From contig DYJG01000021.1 of assembly GCA_020723225.1 (NCBI GenBank), forward strand, positions 1 through 13,024: a stretch of DNA of 13,024 bases. The letters run 5' to 3'. How positions within the stretch are numbered: position 1 is the first letter of the stretch; every line of letters begins with the position of its first letter. Below the pieces are notes generated by a model, which was given only the letters and a program-made list of their open reading frames with translations, was not told the DNA's origin and did not search any database. This document shows positions 6,703-13,024 of the stretch, piece after piece. The translations under genes and the position numbers were made by a program. Source of the DNA: Desulfobacca acetoxidans. GTDB taxonomy: Bacteria; Desulfobacterota; Desulfobaccia; Desulfobaccales; 0-14-0-80-60-11.

Positions 6703-8256
6703 ATGTTAAAGAGGAAAATTAAGCTGACCGCAATGATTCTGGCCTTGGGGCTGCTCATGCCCACCTGGGCTTTTGCCCAAGGCGGACCCGTGCCGCCGGC
6801 CATGTTTGACATTACCGGTTTTATCCAGGACGCGACCAAGGCCGACGTCGGAACGATCCCCGCCCCCAGCGCCAGGCTGCAAGGCGGAACCATCACCGTC
6901 AACGGCATCAAGATGATCGTTCCCAACAATACCATCGTGCAACTGCCGGCCACCGCCATGACCTGGGCCGACTTGTTCGCTCGCACTAAATCGGCTTCGG
7001 TGGGTTATGACCCTCCGAGACCCAATCATCCTGTGGGCCGTACGGGATTGGCGCTGAATGACAGCCGGACCTTCAGCTTCCCCTCCTTCGAGGTGCGGGT
7101 GGTGGGCAACGTCAACGGCACGGACCCGGTCACCGGCGAACCCCGCTACATCGTGGGCCTGATCGTCCCCCTGGCCCAACAGGGACTGAACATCGGCTCG
7201 GGGATCATTAATTATATCGATTATACCACCGGCAGATTCAGGGTTGGCGGAGCCATCGGCAACCCCAACTCGGTGGCCCTGGTGGAGATCAACGACCCCC
7301 AGGGGCGTTTCGGCCGGGCCAAGAGCCCGGACCCCAGGTTCACCTGTGACTCCGGCAATCCGACGATCTGCACCACTACTGCCTACCCGGTGGGCATCCC
7401 CCGTTTCGATCCCGCGGTGCAGGTTGACCCGGATATCCCCATCACCAACCGTCCCTTGAACGGCGCCGCGGGTTTACCCATAGACCCCTTCATCGCCTTG
7501 GGCGAGCCCTTGAGGACTTTTCAAATGCCGCCTCCCGGCACCGGCCCCACGGACCAGTCGAAATGGGCGCCCCTGATGGTGGGCGACTGGGTCGATTATA
7601 CCGGCAATTTGATGAAACTCGACCCCAGGGGTCCCAACACCCCGGATAATATGTTCATCTCCGCCCACACCGTGATCGCCAACCTGGGCATCTACACCGC
7701 GCCGGGAACCCTGCCGTCGTATATCAACACCTCGGTTTTGATCGGCACCGCCGGGACTCCGGTGACTGCCGGCACCCCGGCCACCCTCATCCCCGAGGAA
7801 ATCTCCCGGCGCATCACCGTGGAAGGATTCTGCACCGACTCCACCCGGGTGGTGAACTTTTACGCCATTGACGTGAATCCCACCAGCGGCGCCGAGACTT
7901 TACGGCTGCTGGGCCAAGCCCTGCCGGAGGCCGGCCCGGCCCGGCCCCGGGGCCGCTACCGCTTTATCGTGGGCAAAGGCGCCTTTACCCCTGTGACTAG
8001 GGAATACGTCGCCATCCAAACGAATGGCGGGCCGACGCCCGTGGAAAACCCGGCCGGGTTAGAGCCCATCATGGCCGGCCAGTACCGCCTGCCCTGTTGG
8101 GATTACATCTTCACTGAAGGCACGGTCTTCGGCAACCCCATACTCCCGTGCAACTTCCAGGATATTTCCTTCCTGGCCCAAGGCTCCGGCCCCCTTAACG
8201 GCCCCGGGGCTGGCGGACCCATCATCGGCCGCCTCGATCCCTGGCCCGGACCCTAA
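6703..8256 (+). CDS. Secreted protein of unknown function, partner of the peroxidase
   Basis: A 517-residue protein with a clear Sec signal peptide (MLKRKIKLTAMILALGLL, cleavage likely after AFA at 25). The mature part is rich in proline, glycine and asparagine and looks mostly beta. Two blocks share one pattern: a GGTITVNG strand pair, then a segment (about 129-185) with VRVVGNVNG, RYIVGLI and IIN-YIDYTTGRFRVGG. WVDYTGNLMK with FISAHTVIANLGIY (about 296-331) repeats the same idea. This suggests repeated small beta-barrel (OB-like) domains; this is inference. Five cysteines (215, 223, 377, 465, 483) could form disulfides, and there is no CxxCH heme site. No enzyme motif is recognised. TAGGAGGAG seven bases or fewer upstream of ATG is a very strong ribosome binding site. 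The gene follows the peroxidase by 127 bp with no obvious terminator, so a shared operon and a periplasmic or surface role with the peroxidase are likely. Confidence 0.75.
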   Translation: MLKRKIKLTAMILALGLLMPTWAFAQGGPVPPAMFDITGFIQDATKADVGTIPAPSARLQGGTITVNGIKMIVPNNTIVQLPATAMTWADLFARTKSASVGYDPPRPNHPVGRTGLALNDSRTFSFPSFEVRVVGNVNGTDPVTGEPRYIVGLIVPLAQQGLNIGSGIINYIDYTTGRFRVGGAIGNPNSVALVEINDPQGRFGRAKSPDPRFTCDSGNPTICTTTAYPVGIPRFDPAVQVDPDIPITNRPLNGAAGLPIDPFIALGEPLRTFQMPPPGTGPTDQSKWAPLMVGDWVDYTGNLMKLDPRGPNTPDNMFISAHTVIANLGIYTAPGTLPSYINTSVLIGTAGTPVTAGTPATLIPEEISRRITVEGFCTDSTRVVNFYAIDVNPTSGAETLRLLGQALPEAGPARPRGRYRFIVGKGAFTPVTREYVAIQTNGGPTPVENPAGLEPIMAGQYRLPCWDYIFTEGTVFGNPILPCNFQDISFLAQGSGPLNGPGAGGPIIGRLDPWPGP

Positions 8257-8276
8257 TCCTTTGGCCCCCAAGAAAA

Positions 8277-8304
8277 CGGCCATCTGCTGAAAGGCAGGTG
8301 GCCG
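8277..8304 (+). terminator. Strong hairpin after the secreted-protein gene, possible terminator
   Basis: CGGCCATCTGC (8277-8287) pairs with GCAGGTGGCCG (8294-8304) in 11 bp with one G-T pair and a 6-nt loop, 20 bp after the stop codon. The following CGCTAATC is not a T run, so termination would be factor-assisted or weak. Confidence 0.4.
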
Positions 8305-8348
8305 CGCTAATCAAAGGTTTCCCGATTTTGCCCCGCAAACATAATATT

Positions 8349-8381
8349 GCGCAACGTGTTCCCCCAGGGAAGACGTTGCGC
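8349..8381. other. Long perfect inverted repeat (hairpin)
   Basis: GCGCAACGT (8349-8357) pairs with ACGTTGCGC (8373-8381). After one G-G mismatch, TTCCC (8359-8363) pairs with GGGAA (8367-8371). The result is 14 base pairs with a very small loop. CTTTAATT follows on the + strand and AATATTATG on the - strand, so it could be a weak bidirectional terminator. Confidence 0.5.
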
Positions 8382-8396
8382 CTTTAATTCTGGGGC

Positions 8397-8448
8397 TGCC
8401 GGTTTTCCCTGTCAAAAGTGAGGCAAAGAGCCGGCAACTCAGGGAAAA
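8397..8448 (+). other. Interleaved inverted repeats upstream of the lipoprotein gene
   Basis: TGCCGG (8397-8402) is complementary to CCGGCA (8431-8436). The immediately following TTTTCCCTG (8403-8411) is complementary to CAGGGAAAA (8440-8448). The order is A-B-A'-B', so the two helices cross: either a pseudoknot or two mutually exclusive hairpins. It ends 71 bp before the lipoprotein start and fits no RNA family I recognise. Confidence 0.4.
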
Positions 8449-8519
8449 TGTGAATAACCCTTTGATTTGTCAGGTATTAAATGATTATATTAATCCCTAA
8501 AAATTCTCGGGTGACTCCC

Positions 8520-8882
8520 ATGGCCCATTCTGCTGCCAGGCGAAATTATCGGAGACTCATGGCGCTGCTTCTGCTAACCGCAGCTACCCTTATCTTTTCA
8601 GGATGCGGCGGACCCGTATTAAAAGAGCAGGAGCTGGAAGGAAAATGGGTGGCTGTAGGCAGAGACACTGCGGGGGGCAGAAGGGATATCGGATTCGTGA
8701 TTGAATTTTTCCCGGATAAGACCGTCTCGCTGCCGGCCGGAAAAGGAACCTGGACTATTCTGGGCGATGGAAGGGTGGAAATCGAGATAAGGAAAACCAG
8801 GATGTTCGGTTCTATTCAGGAAGATACTTTGACCATTACTATGGCTGATGAAACGGGCGTGTTGTACTTTAAAAGGCAATAA
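8520..8882 (+). CDS. Small lipoprotein of unknown function
   Basis: A 120-residue protein from ATG at 8520. It has a basic N-region (ARRNYRR), a hydrophobic stretch (LMALLLLTAATLIF) and a lipobox-like SGC with Cys29 as the lipidation site. The mature part (about 90 residues) reads ELEGKWVAVGRD, then FVIEFFPDKTVSLPAG, GTWTILGDGRVEI and DTLTITMAD. This alternating strand pattern resembles small lipocalin-like or DUF-type domains with an LxGxW start. No catalytic motif is visible. The frame extends up to ATG 8481 (weak AGGT upstream), and ATG 8559 has GGAG upstream but would lose the basic residues; 8520 gives the best signal peptide. It converges with the next gene, with only 12 bp between the stops. 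Confidence 0.7.
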   Translation: MAHSAARRNYRRLMALLLLTAATLIFSGCGGPVLKEQELEGKWVAVGRDTAGGRRDIGFVIEFFPDKTVSLPAGKGTWTILGDGRVEIEIRKTRMFGSIQEDTLTITMADETGVLYFKRQ

Positions 8883-8894
8883 TCTTAAAAAGCA

Positions 8895-9203
8895 TTATTT
8901 CCCCGCCAGACCGGAATAGGCCACCCTTGCGGCCCGGCAGATGGCCAGAGAAGCGGTTCTCCCCTTGCCTTCGAACCTTTTGCACTTCATGGGATTATAA
9001 AACGAAGCCACCCAGAGGTCGCCGGAGACCCCGCCGAGAAAGACGTCCAGCTTCAATTCGCAGAAGTATTTGCGCATCATCCTTTCCACCACCTGCCAGG
9101 CTTCCGAGATATTGGAGGTGTAGAAAAGCGCGCCTTTCTTTTCCATCACCTTTTCAGCAATGAAGACATCCAGGTCCCTGTCGCTATATTCGTTATGCAT
9201 CAT
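8895..9203 (-). CDS. Small protein resembling the phage ABA-sandwich (BC1872-like) family
   Basis: A 102-residue soluble protein. After a short N-terminus (DRDLDVFIAEKVM) come LFYTSNISEAWQVVERM (28-43), then DLWVASFY, and TASLAICRAARVAYSG at the C-terminal end. The pattern Y-S/T-x-x-I-x-x-A-W-x-V-V followed by T-A-x-L-A-I-C-R-A-A is typical of the small alpha-beta-alpha sandwich proteins found in phages and scattered through bacterial chromosomes. No biochemical role is known to me. AGGT eight bases before the ATG supports 9203 as start; ATG 9200 is an alternative. It stands alone, converging on the lipoprotein gene. There is no phage gene around it, so a domesticated or orphan copy is likely. 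Confidence 0.6.
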   Translation of the reverse strand: MMHNEYSDRDLDVFIAEKVMEKKGALFYTSNISEAWQVVERMMRKYFCELKLDVFLGGVSGDLWVASFYNPMKCKRFEGKGRTASLAICRAARVAYSGLAGK

Positions 9204-9302
9204 GTTTATACCTGCAACCCGGGGACGGCGGCGGGGGAATCAGGCGGCATGGACCCTCGCCTCATCGTCTCCGGACGGGCAGCCGTTGAATTCAGGACCT
9301 AA

Positions 9303-9315
9303 ACTGCCTGGCAGT
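9303..9315. promoter_or_regulatory. Palindrome upstream of the ABA-sandwich-like gene
   Basis: ACTGCC-T-GGCAGT is a perfect 6-bp inverted repeat with a one-base centre, 100-112 bp upstream of the start at 9203. It could be an operator; no factor is recognised. The surrounding 9204-9428 has no gene and is AT-rich from 9316 on. It also contains TTATGT-TG-ACATAA (9408-9421). Confidence 0.25.
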
Positions 9316-9357
9316 GTTTGTTAAATCAGAAATTATGCCAATCTCTTTCCTTATTAA

Positions 9358-9425
9358 TTCAATAAGTTAGCCAACTTCTTTCTAACATTAATGTGCGTTT
9401 TCCACTGTTATGTTGACATAATTGT
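9358..9425. repeat. Diverged 68-bp direct repeat, copy 1
   Basis: This segment aligns without gaps with 11363-11430. By hand count 46 of 68 positions match, and 16 of the first 17 (TTCAATAAGTTA, then CCAA). Further shared blocks are ACAnTAATGT and ATGnTGACA. The two copies have the same orientation and lie on either side of glnB-amtB. Each sits about 155-195 bp upstream of a reverse-strand gene. Confidence 0.45.
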
Positions 9426-9428
9426 AGG

Positions 9429-9449
9429 AAAAAAGAGCCGATAACGGCT
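9429..9449 (-). terminator. Intrinsic terminator of the amtB-glnB operon
   Basis: On the reverse strand AGCCG-TTAT-CGGCT (9449-9436) is followed, after one C, by six T's (9434-9429). This is the classical layout, about 90 bp beyond the glnB stop. Between them lies a longer GC-rich imperfect hairpin (9475-9521: GCAGG/CCTGC, CCGGC/GCCGG, CCCGG/CCGGG) without a T run on its downstream side. Confidence 0.6.
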
Positions 9450-9538
9450 GGTGGAAGAGTCGGAAGACGGACGGGCAGGCCGGCGGCCCGGGTTTTCTGC
9501 TCCGGGCGGCGCCGGCCCTGCCGGAAAAAAAACCTACC

Positions 9539-9931
9539 TCAAGATTTGGCGGCCCCCCGGCCCTTTCTCTCATCGATGTCGCCGGGATACATCACCGCAT
9601 CGTAGCCCCGTTCCCGGGTACGGATGCGGATCACTTCGTCAACTGGGGAGACAAAGATCAGCCCGTCCCCGGTCTCCCCGGTGTACGCTGATTTCAGGAT
9701 GGCCTCGATGGTCTCCTCCAGGTTGCGGTCGCTCAAGACGATATTCACCTGGATCTTAGGGAGCATGTCCACCTGGTAGGTGCCGGAGCGCCCCGCCAGG
9801 GTGATCCCTCCCTGGCGGCCGTGGCCGCGGATCTCAAAGATATTCATGCCCACGATGCCCAGTTCCTTGAGGGCATCCTTGACATCGTTCATCTTGTCTT
9901 CCCGAATGATGGCTTCAATCTTTTTCAACAT
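9539..9931 (-). CDS. glnB: Nitrogen regulatory protein P-II
   Basis: A 130-residue P-II protein. MLKKIEAIIREDKMNDVKDAL opens the ferredoxin-like fold. The T-loop is GRQGGITLAGRSGTYQVD (38-55); Tyr52 aligns with the uridylylated Tyr51 of E. coli GlnB, so covalent control is possible. TGETGDGLIFV (84-94) and VIRIRTRERG (100-109) form the ATP/ADP site, including the B- and C-loops. P-II trimers bind ATP, ADP and 2-oxoglutarate and plug AmtB through the T-loop. The C-terminus runs about 18 residues past the usual 112 (YPGDIDERKGRGAAKS, charged). The gene lies 12 bp downstream of amtB in one operon. AAGGA precedes the ATG by 8 bases. By context it is the GlnK-type partner of AmtB; glnB and glnK cannot be separated by sequence alone. 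Confidence 0.95.
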   Translation of the reverse strand: MLKKIEAIIREDKMNDVKDALKELGIVGMNIFEIRGHGRQGGITLAGRSGTYQVDMLPKIQVNIVLSDRNLEETIEAILKSAYTGETGDGLIFVSPVDEVIRIRTRERGYDAVMYPGDIDERKGRGAAKS

Positions 9932-9943
9932 GGCATTATCCTT

Positions 9944-11170
9944 CTAAGAGTAGGCCCGTTCGCCGTGGGCGCTGATATCCAGGCCCACCTCCTCTTCCAC
10001 GGTGGTGACCCGGAGGCCGATGCTCCAATCCAGAAGCTTGGCCACCAGAAAGGTCACGCCGAAGCAAAAGGCCATGGTGACCCCGATGGCCAGGAGTTGC
10101 ACGGCCAGTTGTCCGGGGTTGCCGTAAAAGAGGCCGTTGGCCCCTGCCGCGTTCACTTCCACCGTGGCGAAAAGGCCGGTGGCGAACATACCCCAGGTGC
10201 TGGCCAGGCCGTGGCAGGCCCAGACGTCCAGGGACTCATCCCATTTGCGTTTGTCCCGGAAACGGATGCCGTAGTAGCACAGCGGCGCGGCCACCGCGCC
10301 CACCACCATGGCGGCCATGGGGGTAACGAAACCGGACGCGGGGGTAATCGCGGCCAGGCCGGCCACCATGCCGGTCACCAACCCCAGGGTGCTGGGCCGT
10401 CCGTCCAGCCAGGAAAGCACCATCCACACCAGCCCGGCTGTGGCCGCGGAAGTGTTGGTGGTTAAGAGGGCATTGACCGCCACCCCGTTGGCCGCCAGCG
10501 CGCTGCCGGCGTTAAAGCCGAACCAGCCCACCCACAGCAGTCCGGCGCCGATCACCGTCAGGGGGATGTTATGGGGCTCCATGGGGGACTTGCCGAAACC
10601 CTTGCGGGGGCCGATGGCCAGGGCGAAGGCCAGGGCCGAAAACCCCGCGGCGATGTGCACCACCGTGCCGCCGGCAAAGTCCAGGGCGCCCAAGGCCCCC
10701 AGCCAGCCGCCCTTGCCCCAGACCCAGTGGCATAAAGGGTCATAAACCAGGGTAGCCCAAATCAGGCTGAACAGCAGAAAGGATTTAAAGCGCACCCGCT
10801 CCACGAAGGCGCCGGTGATCAAGGCCGGGGTGATCACCGCGAACATCATCTGGAACGCGGCAAAAAGCCCATGGGGAATGGTCTTGCCGTAATCCGGGTT
10901 GGGGTTGCCGGCCACGCCGTTGAGCCCCAAAAAGTTCAGGCCGCCGATCAGACCGCCGATGGACTCCCCAAAGGCCAGGGAATACCCGTAAAGGACCCAT
11001 TGCACCCCGATTAAGGCCATAAAGACATAACTCAGGGTCAGAGTGGACAATACGTTTTTGCGCCGGACCATCCCCCCGTAAAAAAGGGCCAAGGCCGGCG
11101 TCATCAACAGCACCAAAGAACAACAAACCAGAATCCAGGCGGTGTCGCCGCTGTTTATGGGATTGCTCAT
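9944..11170 (-). CDS. amtB: Ammonium transporter AmtB
   Basis: A 408-residue inner-membrane channel of the Amt/Mep/Rh family, with the expected 11 hydrophobic segments and no cleaved signal peptide. The start MSNPINSGDTAWILVCCSLV and the segment MTPALALFYGGMVRRKN are family signatures. D164 (DFAGG), His172 (VVHIAAG) and His320 (WACHGLASTWG) match the ammonium-site Asp and the twin pore histidines; GFNAGSALAAN (218-228) is also conserved. The C-terminal tail EEEVGLDISAHGERAY is the P-II contact and gating region. It brings ammonium into the cell and is closed by P-II when nitrogen is plentiful. AGGAGGGGGAGGG immediately upstream gives a strong ribosome binding site. The transporter comes before the P-II gene here, the reverse of the glnK-amtB order of enterobacteria. 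Confidence 0.97.
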   Translation of the reverse strand: MSNPINSGDTAWILVCCSLVLLMTPALALFYGGMVRRKNVLSTLTLSYVFMALIGVQWVLYGYSLAFGESIGGLIGGLNFLGLNGVAGNPNPDYGKTIPHGLFAAFQMMFAVITPALITGAFVERVRFKSFLLFSLIWATLVYDPLCHWVWGKGGWLGALGALDFAGGTVVHIAAGFSALAFALAIGPRKGFGKSPMEPHNIPLTVIGAGLLWVGWFGFNAGSALAANGVAVNALLTTNTSAATAGLVWMVLSWLDGRPSTLGLVTGMVAGLAAITPASGFVTPMAAMVVGAVAAPLCYYGIRFRDKRKWDESLDVWACHGLASTWGMFATGLFATVEVNAAGANGLFYGNPGQLAVQLLAIGVTMAFCFGVTFLVAKLLDWSIGLRVTTVEEEVGLDISAHGERAYS

Positions 11171-11263
11171 CCCTCCCCCTCCTGAAAGTTATTGGCCCCC
11201 CTGCCGGTAACAGCCCGCATTTGCCTCCTTCTGGGAAACTCCTGGAACAATTTTGCAAACTGC

Positions 11264-11279
11264 GGCCTGACTCATGCCA
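11264..11279 (-). promoter_or_regulatory. Possible sigma54-type promoter of amtB
   Basis: On the reverse strand TGGCATGAGTCAGGCC has GG and GC exactly 10 bp apart, as sigma54 promoters need. The -24 box is near consensus (TGGCA), but the -12 box is AGGC instead of TTGC. Transcription would begin about 80 bp before amtB. amtB is often sigma54/NtrC controlled, which favours this site, but the -12 match is weak. Confidence 0.3.
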
Positions 11280-11362
11280 AACGGGTGGCCAGTGATTTTA
11301 AGACGCAAGTCTCCATCGGCAATCTATTAGTCAGAAAATGTGCCAGAAACTATTGTAGTTAT

Positions 11363-11430
11363 TTCAATAAGTTACCCAATTATTAATTTACAATAATGTA
11401 TGTATTGCTCATATATGATGACAAATATGT
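11363..11430. repeat. Diverged 68-bp direct repeat, copy 2
   Basis: Partner of 9358-9425, same orientation; 46 of 68 positions match by hand count. It lies in the AT-rich gap 11171-11641, about 195 bp upstream of amtB. The rest of that gap has no gene. It has two further TAGCCAA-like words: TTAGCCAATTTT near 11598 and its reverse TTGGCTATTTT near 11560. Confidence 0.45.
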
Positions 11431-11641
11431 CATTAATGATTATTTTTTGCTGACCGAACGCCGGAAGATGGAACAGGGAGGAAGACTGGGGCCCCGGCTC
11501 CTGCTGGATTATAGAGGTTTGAAAGGCCTTGATCCCTTCTCCCGATACCTTTGGATAACTTGGCTATTTTGTTTAATAAAACTGAACTGTCGAAAAATTA
11601 GCCAATTTTCACCATACTGTAATAAATTATGTGTAAATTGA

Positions 11642-11670
11642 TTGACAGCGGCTAGAATTTTTGCTTTAAA
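11642..11670 (+). promoter_or_regulatory. Candidate sigma70-type promoter of the 11726 gene
   Basis: A perfect -35 box TTGACA (11642-11647) is followed after exactly 17 bp by TTTAAA (11665-11670, 4 of 6 to the -10 consensus). Transcription would start near 11677, about 50 nt before the ATG. Confidence 0.45.
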
Positions 11671-11725
11671 AGTTATAAGCACTATCAAGCAAATAGGGCT
11701 ACCGCATGAGTCGGGAGGGAGTCTT

Positions 11726-12376
11726 ATGGGTTTGATGCCGCAAGTATCGTCAGACTTTCATGACGATGGACCTTCCGCGAAAACCTTCCTCGGCCTGCAT
11801 GGGCACAATTCCATTGTCAGCCTGGGTTGCGGCTCCTTGCTTAACCGCATCGACAACCACCTACGCCTGATGGCCGCATTAAATCTCACCTTCTATGTGG
11901 GAATTGACCGGGTTTCAGAGGTCAATGTGTCACCCGCCGAAATCTTTTCGGACCCGGAGGGCATGGAAAAGTTGCTGGGGAGGATTTACCGGGGCGATCC
12001 TCAAAGGTTCCGGGGGGCGCTGAAAGTCTTTCCCAACACCTGGGTGGAGGAGCTTTGGAATCTTCCCTGCGCCGCGGTGGTCTGTCAGCGGGTGGAACCG
12101 GACTGCCGCTGGGAGGACGTCATCGTCTCCATGCGGCCGAAGCTGGTGCTCCAGGAGGACCTCCACGGCTGCGAACGACAGCAGTTTCGGGGGCTCGGCT
12201 ACGTCCGCAGTTGGCTCAAGGTCCGGCAATACGGTTTGCAGCCCTTTCGGCCCTGGCCCATCTTCCCCGGGGAAAAAAATCTGATCCTCTGGCGGCGTCA
12301 GGATTTTGATGACGAGGAAGTGGAGGCGTGCAAGTGGAGGGTGCTCCACCGTTTGGGGGAGCGGTTCATCGGCTGA
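11726..12376 (+). CDS. Unrecognised protein with a methyltransferase-like glycine motif
   Basis: 216 residues from ATG at 11726, which has GGGAGGGAG seven bases upstream; the open frame extends to TTG 11642 without a ribosome binding site. SIVSLGCGSLLN (29-40) resembles motif I of SAM-dependent methyltransferases, with an acidic residue at the end of the next strand (FYVGIDRV, D61). AAVVCQRVEPDCRWEDVI and PKLVLQEDLHG later could be strands 4 and 5 of the same Rossmann-like fold. The C-terminal third (RSWLKVRQYGLQPFRPWPIF, then NLILWRRQD) has no recognised motif. It is soluble, with no signal or membrane segment. Methyltransferase activity is only an inference from one motif; the catalytic part is not identifiable. 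It is a single-gene unit with its own promoter candidate. Confidence 0.6.
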   Translation: MGLMPQVSSDFHDDGPSAKTFLGLHGHNSIVSLGCGSLLNRIDNHLRLMAALNLTFYVGIDRVSEVNVSPAEIFSDPEGMEKLLGRIYRGDPQRFRGALKVFPNTWVEELWNLPCAAVVCQRVEPDCRWEDVIVSMRPKLVLQEDLHGCERQQFRGLGYVRSWLKVRQYGLQPFRPWPIFPGEKNLILWRRQDFDDEEVEACKWRVLHRLGERFIG

Positions 12377-12419
12377 GGTGACGAGGCATTTATAGCTAAG
12401 CCCGCGCCTCTCGGCGTGC

Positions 12420-12465
12420 ATCGGCGGTTAAAAATTCACCGCCGATAAACGCCGATGAACGCCGG
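12420..12465. repeat. Extragenic palindromic and tandem repeat (CGCCGATRAA type)
   Basis: ATCGGCGGT (12420-12428) and ACCGCCGAT (12438-12446) form a perfect 9-bp stem around an A/T-rich 9-nt loop. This is followed by CGCCGATAAA, CGCCGATGAA and CGCCGG in tandem. From memory, similar runs of this word occur in intergenic DNA of several environmental bacteria. It lies between the stop of the 11726 gene and the stop of the ligase gene. It could serve as a bidirectional terminator or be a dispersed repeat. Confidence 0.5.
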
Positions 12466-12494
12466 CTTTAAACCCGGAACCCAGAACCAGAATT

Positions 12495-13024
12495 CTATTT
12501 CTCCCTGTGGTCCATGATGCGCAGGGCCTTGCCTTCGCTCCGGGGCAGGGTTTGGGGTTCCACCAGTTCCACCAGGGGGGTCACCAGAAGCTCGCTTTTC
12601 AAGGCGTTAGTAATCTTTTTTTGCAACGACTTGAGGTACTTCAAGTCCTCCCGGAAGAATTCCTGCTGCACTTCCACCTTGACCGTCATCAGGTCGTTGA
12701 AATTTTCCCGGGTCAGTTCCACCAGGTAGTTGGCCCCCACCTCGGGCATGGCCATCAGCACCCGCTCGATCTGCATGGGAAAGATGTTCACGCCTTTGAT
12801 GATCAGCATGTCGTCGGTGCGGCCCTGGATGCGGGAAAGCCGCCGGTGGGTGCGCCCGCAGGGGCACGTCCCCGGTTCCACCGCGGCCAGGTCCCGGGTG
12901 CGGTAGCGCAGGACCGGCATACCTTTGCGGGAAAGGTTGGTGAGCACCACTTCCCCCACTTCCCCAGGGGCGGCCGGCTCCAGGGTCTGGGGGTTGATCA
13001 CCTCCAGGAGGAAATGGTCCTCCC
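12495..13024 (-). CDS. paaK: Phenylacetate-CoA ligase, C-terminal part (partial)
   Basis: The reverse strand is open from the right edge to the stop at 12495 and shows 175 residues of the C-terminal part. GEVGEVVLTNLSRKGMPVLRYRTRDL (key residues YRTRDL) precedes CPCGR. RIQGRTDDMLIIKGVNIFP marks the hinge and the start of the C-terminal lid (AMP-binding C-terminal domain of PaaK type), and SEGKALRI near the end carries the likely catalytic lysine. Enzymes of this group activate phenylacetate or related aryl acids with ATP and CoA in the cytoplasm. In anaerobes they often act with indolepyruvate oxidoreductase in aromatic amino acid breakdown. The N-terminal part and operon partners lie outside the window, so the substrate is not settled. 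Confidence 0.93.
   Translation of the reverse strand, partial: EDHFLLEVINPQTLEPAAPGEVGEVVLTNLSRKGMPVLRYRTRDLAAVEPGTCPCGRTHRRLSRIQGRTDDMLIIKGVNIFPMQIERVLMAMPEVGANYLVELTRENFNDLMTVKVEVQQEFFREDLKYLKSLQKKITNALKSELLVTPLVELVEPQTLPRSEGKALRIMDHREK

Noticed and set aside
9475..9521. Large GC-rich hairpin right after glnB as the main terminator
   Set aside because: Its T run lies before the stem in the direction of transcription; the hairpin at 9436-9449 with six following T's fits better.
9821..10465. 214-codon forward frame opposite glnB/amtB
   Set aside because: His/Gly-rich antisense shadow of two well-conserved genes.

Overview
The window looks like chromosomal DNA of a GC-rich, Gram-negative anaerobe or microaerobe. 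The best guess is a deltaproteobacterial (Desulfobacterota) lineage. This rests on the gene mix: a dCache-HAMP class III nucleotidyl cyclase, a lone DsrE-like protein, a very large di-heme c-type peroxidase (MauG/CcpA family), an AmtB/P-II pair and a PaaK-type phenylacetate-CoA ligase. There is no rRNA, tRNA, CRISPR array or complete insertion sequence. The taxonomic call is inference.

Layout. 1-534 (-) is the N-terminal part of a cation P-type ATPase, running off the left edge. 588-2249 (-) is a membrane-bound nucleotidyl cyclase 53 bp upstream of it and in the same direction. 2529-2885 (+) is a DsrE-like protein followed by a probable terminator. 3059-3521 (-) is a type II toxin-antitoxin pair whose toxin gene carries a one-base frameshift. 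About 600 bp of AT-rich, gene-free DNA follows and ends in a compact nested stem-loop element. 4149-6575 (+) is a di-heme cytochrome c peroxidase-like gene cut in two by one in-frame TAG at 5616. 6703-8256 (+) is a secreted protein of unknown function, probably its functional partner. 8257-8519 holds three consecutive structured elements, including interleaved inverted repeats. 8520-8882 (+) is a small lipoprotein. 8895-9203 (-) is a small protein resembling the phage ABA-sandwich (BC1872-like) family. 9539-11170 (-) is an amtB-glnB operon for ammonium uptake and nitrogen signalling. 11726-12376 (+) is an unrecognised protein with a methyltransferase-like glycine motif. 12420-12465 is a short extragenic repeat. 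12495-13024 (-) is the C-terminal part of a phenylacetate-CoA ligase, running off the right edge.

How the parts may work together. Peroxidase and secreted protein are probably a periplasmic redox unit. AmtB and P-II form the standard ammonium transport and sensing pair. The other genes look like separate transcription units. No complete new defence or mobile system was found. The points most worth a second look are the amber codon in the peroxidase, the frameshifted toxin, two unexplained structured elements (4000-4058 and 8397-8448), and a diverged 68-bp direct repeat on either side of glnB-amtB.
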